A stretch of DNA of 17,999 nt from Bacteroidales bacterium UBA1722 (GTDB taxonomy: Bacteria; Bacteroidota; Bacteroidia; Bacteroidales; UBA932): the NCBI GenBank assembly GCA_002317435.1, contig DCIQ01000202.1:1-17999 (forward strand). Direction: 5' to 3'. The notes below the pieces were generated by a model that was given only the letters and a program-made list of their open reading frames with translations, searched no databases and had not been told where the DNA came from. Shown piece after piece: positions 14,210 through 17,999 of the stretch (position 1 is the first letter of the stretch; every line of letters begins with the position of its first letter). Position numbers and translations under genes: made by a program.

Positions 14210-15562
14210 CTATTTACAAACCATTATATTCAGAATCATCTCATCCGTAAGCTGCATCCCCTTGGAACCGATATTGCCCAGATTGCGGATGGTCTTCTCC
14301 ACATCTTCCTCTATGATACCGTCCAAACCCGAGATACAGATATCATCCAGGGCCAGCATCGCACTCTGCACGGCGGACGAGACTCCGGAAGCGACCTTCA
14401 TGGCACATCCCACTTTCGCCCCGTCACACACCATTCCGGTTATATTCCCTATCATATTCTTCACGGCATAGCATATCTGATCATATCCGCCTCCGCTGAG
14501 CATCACTATACCGCAAGCCGAACCGGTAGAAGCTATCACGCAGCCGCAAAGCGCCGACAACTTCCCGAGATACCCCTTGATATGGATGGCCACCAGATGA
14601 CTCAGTACCAGCGCACGGGCCAGTTCCTCGAACGAAGACATCAACTGCTCGGCGGCAGCCACCACAGGCATCGTAACCGTGATACCCTGATTACCGCTTC
14701 CCGAATTGGACATCGCCGGAAGGGTGCAGCCTGCCATACGGGCGTCGGAGGCCGCAGCCGTCATCGCCATACAGTGGGTAAGCAGTCCGTGACCGAACAC
14801 ATTGCGGTGTTCCCCGCTCTGGATGGTCCTCCCTACCTGGAGACCGTACCTGTGCAGGAGACCTTCCTTGGCCAGCGCCTTGTTCATGTCCACGGCGTCC
14901 AGAATGAACTGTATGTCCTCCATCTCCACGTGGAGGGCGAAATCATATATCTCCTGAATCGAAGGATTGAACGAAGCATCGGCACCATCCGCTTCCGCCT
15001 TCGCAGCCACGCTGTTCCCGGAATCCTCTCCGGAAGAGGCGCCGCGGAGATCGATCTCCGCCGTGCCGTCCTTTTCATAATACACTATAGCGTCGTGCGC
15101 ATCCTGAATGACCGTAAGTGTCCTGTGTCCGACACCATCGCTCTCCCTGAAAAGACACTCCACCTCTATATACAGTTTATGCTCCGTCTTGGCCAGAGAG
15201 ATATGCACCGTCTCCTGTGACGGTGCCGCCCCTGCGGCAAGATAGGCCTTGGCGGCAGTCACATCAGCCGGAGTAAGATCCTTGAGCACTTCCATTCCAT
15301 ATTCGTGACGGCCGCACTCCATAGCCAGCGCCGTAGCTATGGGCAGCCCCACCATGCCGGTACCGGGGACCCCCACCCCCATGGCATTTTTCAGGATATT
15401 GGCGCTCACCGCCACGTTTATCCTATATGGTTTCAGGGGACGCAAATCAGAGCACCCCCTCGCCACGGCAAGTGAGACCGCTATGGGCTCGGTGCAGCCG
15501 AGGGCAGGCTTCACTTCCCTATGGAGAAGTGAGAGCATATCCCGATAAAGAGTATTATTCAT
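14210..15562 (-). CDS. cyuA: CyuA-type L-cysteine desulfidase / L-serine dehydratase (UPF0597 family)
   Basis: The product is 450 residues and cytoplasmic. The family uses an oxygen-sensitive [4Fe-4S] cluster for alpha,beta-elimination, giving pyruvate, ammonia and, from cysteine, sulfide. Diagnostic segments are PALGCTEPIAVSLA (19-32, Cys23), NAMGVGVPGTGMVGLPIA (59-76), NSGSGNQGITVTMPV (286-300), LCGCVIASTGSACGI (338-352) and MVCDGAKVGCAMK (377-389). Cys23 with cysteines from the last two blocks (such as 341, 379 and 386) should hold the cluster; exact ligands are inferred. Residues 174-197 form a Ser/Ala/Gly/acidic stretch that looks like an added flexible linker. Cysteine versus serine preference cannot be read from sequence. 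It lies 13 bases after the GH43 gene and 8 before trxB. Confidence 0.92.
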   Translation of the reverse strand: MNNTLYRDMLSLLHREVKPALGCTEPIAVSLAVARGCSDLRPLKPYRINVAVSANILKNAMGVGVPGTGMVGLPIATALAMECGRHEYGMEVLKDLTPADVTAAKAYLAAGAAPSQETVHISLAKTEHKLYIEVECLFRESDGVGHRTLTVIQDAHDAIVYYEKDGTAEIDLRGASSGEDSGNSVAAKAEADGADASFNPSIQEIYDFALHVEMEDIQFILDAVDMNKALAKEGLLHRYGLQVGRTIQSGEHRNVFGHGLLTHCMAMTAAASDARMAGCTLPAMSNSGSGNQGITVTMPVVAAAEQLMSSFEELARALVLSHLVAIHIKGYLGKLSALCGCVIASTGSACGIVMLSGGGYDQICYAVKNMIGNITGMVCDGAKVGCAMKVASGVSSAVQSAMLALDDICISGLDGIIEEDVEKTIRNLGNIGSKGMQLTDEMILNIMVCK

Positions 15563-15575
15563 GATATGAAAACTA

Positions 15576-17174
15576 TCAGCGAATCACAAACTGAAAATCA
15601 TATAACTGACAGATGGAACTGCCTTTCGTATCCGAATCGAACCTGAAGAACAGGGACTGCTTGCCGGACACCTCGCCCAATGCATCACAGGGGACCGACA
15701 CTTCGGTCATCACACCTGCACCTTCATCCGACACGGTCACATCGGCGATTTTCCTGCCGCCCTGCGCCGCAGACGGACCTCCGACCAGAACGGAGATGGT
15801 CCCGGCATTCCCGTCAGGAACGATGTGAAGAACCAGCGAAACCTTACGGGAACCCGCCGTACGGGAGAAATCAAAATACTTATACCCCACCACCGAGCCG
15901 GCAGTATTGTTCACCACCGGACAGAACGGCTCCTTCAGGTTGAACGGGCCCTGACAGGACCCGATGTCCAGACGGGTGGACTTGATATAGGAGCCGCTGA
16001 AGATGAAATGGGGGTAATCCTGACTGATACCGTCCGGATTCGTATAGTGGCACGCCCATCCGGCCGCCGACTTGTCCAGCGGATTCAGCCCTTCGGTCCT
16101 GAACCCCTCTGAAGTATATTCCGCCTCCGAAATCAAAACCCTGCCGCCGAGGCCTTTCTCCACCTCGACCTCCACCGGAGCGACCATCGCCTGACGGGAA
16201 TACTCGTCGGTGCCGGTCTGTCTGTGGTAGAACACCCACCATCTCCCGTTTATGCACTGGATGCTCCCGTGGGTGTTTCCGTAAGGATTTGCCGTTGGCA
16301 ATACGTTTCCCTTCTCATCCGTCCCGCGGGCGCGGGCATCGATGATGGTTCCGCCATAGGTGAACGGGCCGAGAGGGGAATTGCCGTAGGCATAGGCGAG
16401 AGTATAATTGGTTCCAGAGAGCCCGAACTCCCCGTCGGCTGTCCAGCGGGAATAGATGAACACGTACTTGTCTTCTATCTTCCTCATCGATGAGGCCTCG
16501 AAGAAGCGGAACTCGCCCTTCTGGTCCAGATTGGAGATCATATCCTCCACTATCTCCGTCCCTGGCTTCACCGAAGCCATGGTGGCCGGATCCAGTTCGG
16601 CGCCATAGGATTTGCGGAAGCCCCAATATCCGTATATCCGTCCGTCGTCATCCACGAACACGGCGGGATCGAACCCCAGAACACCCTCCGTAACGGCGGG
16701 AGCCTTTTCGCTCCAGTTCGCCACAGTGAAAGGCCCGTCGGGACGGTCGCTCACGGCCATCATGCTCTGCCGCCCCCCGGCCTGATTGTTCGGGTAGAGA
16801 TAATAACGGGTACGTCCCTGTGCATCTTTCCTGCAGGTCACGTCGGGAGCGTACAGCACATCTCCCCTTCCGTCCCCGTAAAGCAGATTCCCGCGGGCAT
16901 CGGTACAGGACTTGAAGATGATGCCGTCATACCGCCAGGCCGAGAGATCCTCCACCGGCGCCGACCATACCACCTGGTCACGTCCGCAGTACTGGTCGAT
17001 GAGATTATCGTGGGAGCCATAGACATACACCCGATACTTTCCCGGACGGTCAGGGTCCTCGAAAACGTACGGTTCACCGTCAGGAATGTACTCCCACATA
17101 GGGAGATAAGGGTTCTGGGCACGAAGTCCCGCAGCAGCCAGAAGCATCAGAAGCAGGATGGAAAGTCGTTTCAT
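15576..17174 (-). CDS. Glycoside hydrolase family 43 enzyme with C-terminal beta-sandwich domain, exported
   Basis: The product is 532 residues with signal peptide MKRLSILLLMLLAAAGLRAQ. The five-bladed propeller spans about 25-350: PDGEPYVFEDPD (31-42) opens it, LYAPDV (108-112) carries Asp111, GFDPAVFVDDDG (167-178) carries Asp169, FFEASSM (224-230) carries the likely general acid Glu226, and NTHGS (300-304) holds a conserved His302. The exact base Asp is uncertain; Asp40 is one candidate. Residues about 390-532 form a separate beta-rich domain of CBM6 type or similar, including the GYKYFDFS and SLFFRFDS segments. GH43 enzymes remove arabinose or xylose from plant polysaccharides outside the cytoplasm, but subfamily and substrate cannot be set by eye. 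It follows the SGNH gene by 57 bases. Confidence 0.9.
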   Translation of the reverse strand: MKRLSILLLMLLAAAGLRAQNPYLPMWEYIPDGEPYVFEDPDRPGKYRVYVYGSHDNLIDQYCGRDQVVWSAPVEDLSAWRYDGIIFKSCTDARGNLLYGDGRGDVLYAPDVTCRKDAQGRTRYYLYPNNQAGGRQSMMAVSDRPDGPFTVANWSEKAPAVTEGVLGFDPAVFVDDDGRIYGYWGFRKSYGAELDPATMASVKPGTEIVEDMISNLDQKGEFRFFEASSMRKIEDKYVFIYSRWTADGEFGLSGTNYTLAYAYGNSPLGPFTYGGTIIDARARGTDEKGNVLPTANPYGNTHGSIQCINGRWWVFYHRQTGTDEYSRQAMVAPVEVEVEKGLGGRVLISEAEYTSEGFRTEGLNPLDKSAAGWACHYTNPDGISQDYPHFIFSGSYIKSTRLDIGSCQGPFNLKEPFCPVVNNTAGSVVGYKYFDFSRTAGSRKVSLVLHIVPDGNAGTISVLVGGPSAAQGGRKIADVTVSDEGAGVMTEVSVPCDALGEVSGKQSLFFRFDSDTKGSSICQLYDFQFVIR

Positions 17175-17231
17175 GTCAGATAATCATTAAAAATTCATAT
17201 CGGTAATGTGCCGGCGGACAAGTCACTTGCA

Positions 17232-17999
17232 TCACTGTGCGAGAAAGGCCGCCTGACGGCCGCCGATGAGGCTGTATCCGTCTTCATTCAAGTGGAGTTT
17301 GTCCTCCAGGTAGTATAATCCGCAGTTGAATTCGTTGACACCCTGGACAGCGAACTGGTCCAGCACGGGGATACCATAATACCCGCAGCACCGTTTCTGG
17401 GCCTCTATGTAACCGGCGAACGACAGTCCGGTCCCGTTGGTCACCTCCGATGACGGATTGTGTCCCGAATCATTCCGGAAGAAACGGAGAGGAGTGAAAA
17501 AATAGACTGTCGCCTTCGGATTCTTCTCGAAAATCTTCCTGATGCACCAGTTTATGCCGCCGCACTGGGTCTCCCGCTTGGATTCATCATATCCGTCGAA
17601 GACCGTATAGTCTGTCCAGTCCCCGCAGGGACGGTCGTTTGTAAAATCATTTGTCGATGCCCAAAGCACATAGATGTCGTGCAGACCGGCTTCTTCGACC
17701 TGCCGCTGGACAGAATAACCCTGCAGGCAGGAGAATCCTGCGCCTCCCACACCGTATGTGGTCACCTCGACGCCGAGCATATCCGCCCATATCTGCTTCG
17801 CGGCATCAGATTCCCTGTTCACGGACAGCGAACCGCCGAACACTGCTATGCTCTTCCCGAAATTGGATGCCCCCCGGAACTGATACCCCGCGTCAGGAGA
17901 GGGAGACAGACGACGGATTTCGGGGCGTGACCCGTCCTTCTGCTGAGCCTTGGCCGGAATACCTGCCATAACGAGCAGCATCATAAAGAACAGCACACG
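17232..17999 (-). CDS. SGNH-family hydrolase/esterase, exported; 5' end cut by the window edge
   Basis: The frame is open through the right edge; an in-frame GTG at 17994-17996 could be read as a start, but the codon before it is also sense, and the real start is probably just outside. The visible N-terminus VLFFMMLLVMAGIPAKAQ is a signal peptide. Counting from that GTG, the catalytic blocks are FGGSLS (53-58, Ser56 in a GDSL variant with Gly in place of Asp), the NDF block in LWASTNDF (Asn116) and DKLHLNEDGY (232-241, Asp232 and His235). The oxyanion Gly is probably in VGGAGF (83-88). These enzymes remove acetyl or other acyl groups, and next to GH43 a polysaccharide deacetylation role is plausible but inferred. 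Its promoter is not in the window. Confidence 0.87.
   Translation of the reverse strand, partial: RVLFFMMLLVMAGIPAKAQQKDGSRPEIRRLSPSPDAGYQFRGASNFGKSIAVFGGSLSVNRESDAAKQIWADMLGVEVTTYGVGGAGFSCLQGYSVQRQVEEAGLHDIYVLWASTNDFTNDRPCGDWTDYTVFDGYDESKRETQCGGINWCIRKIFEKNPKATVYFFTPLRFFRNDSGHNPSSEVTNGTGLSFAGYIEAQKRCCGYYGIPVLDQFAVQGVNEFNCGLYYLEDKLHLNEDGYSLIGGRQAAFLAQ

Noticed and set aside
17219..17229. Palindrome CAAGT-C-ACTTG between the SGNH and GH43 genes
   Set aside because: It is too short to call an operator or attenuator; such 5-bp palindromes are common by chance. No T-tract follows.

Overview
The window looks like chromosomal DNA of a Bacteroidales bacterium; the genus cannot be fixed from sequence alone. 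Four things point there. Several genes have the Bacteroidetes -7 promoter box TAnnTTTG at a plausible distance upstream. Translation starts lack clear Shine-Dalgarno sequences. Secreted proteins and lipoproteins are abundant. The MiaA is the divergent second paralogue type (with GTGKD and PYHLIDI) that I recall from Bacteroides. No phage, transposase, CRISPR array or rRNA was seen. The longest gene-free stretches are about 190-245 bases (350-542, 1893-2135, 5892-6126, 13086-13274), and each is described.

Left part (1-2280): the 3' end of a 4-alpha-glucanotransferase gene (malQ) converges on an AAA+ ATPase/DUF4143 gene. Degenerate repeats lie on both sides of the ATPase gene, including a 33-base periodic array upstream of it. 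A tRNA-Leu(UAA) gene follows, with its own promoter and terminator.

Envelope operon (2280-5891, minus strand): four tightly packed genes encode, in transcription order, an outer-membrane beta-barrel, a secretory-lipase-type lipoprotein, an unknown lipoprotein and an outer-membrane phospholipase A (PldA). All are exported, and two are lipolytic. Divergent from this operon, a structured leader with a 21-codon ORF precedes a small membrane protein that is 9 bases from gcvP (fused glycine decarboxylase P protein), ending in a strong hairpin terminator.

Middle (9456-13085): an unknown secreted protein lies downstream of smpB (tmRNA-binding protein). smpB diverges from miaA across only 42 bases, and a secreted bleomycin-hydrolase-like cysteine aminopeptidase follows. 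The peptidase converges on trxB across 189 bases that hold a second, diverged copy of the trxB 3' end plus GC-rich palindromes.

Right part (13275-17999, minus strand): an SGNH hydrolase (cut by the window edge), a GH43 glycosidase, cyuA (L-cysteine desulfidase/L-serine dehydratase type) and trxB run in one direction with gaps of 57, 13 and 8 bases. This suggests a shared transcript joining polysaccharide degradation with sulfur/redox metabolism. I see no obviously new defence or mobile system. The most unusual items are the repeats bracketing the ATPase gene, the trxB tail duplication, the envelope lipid operon and the leader-membrane protein-gcvP arrangement.
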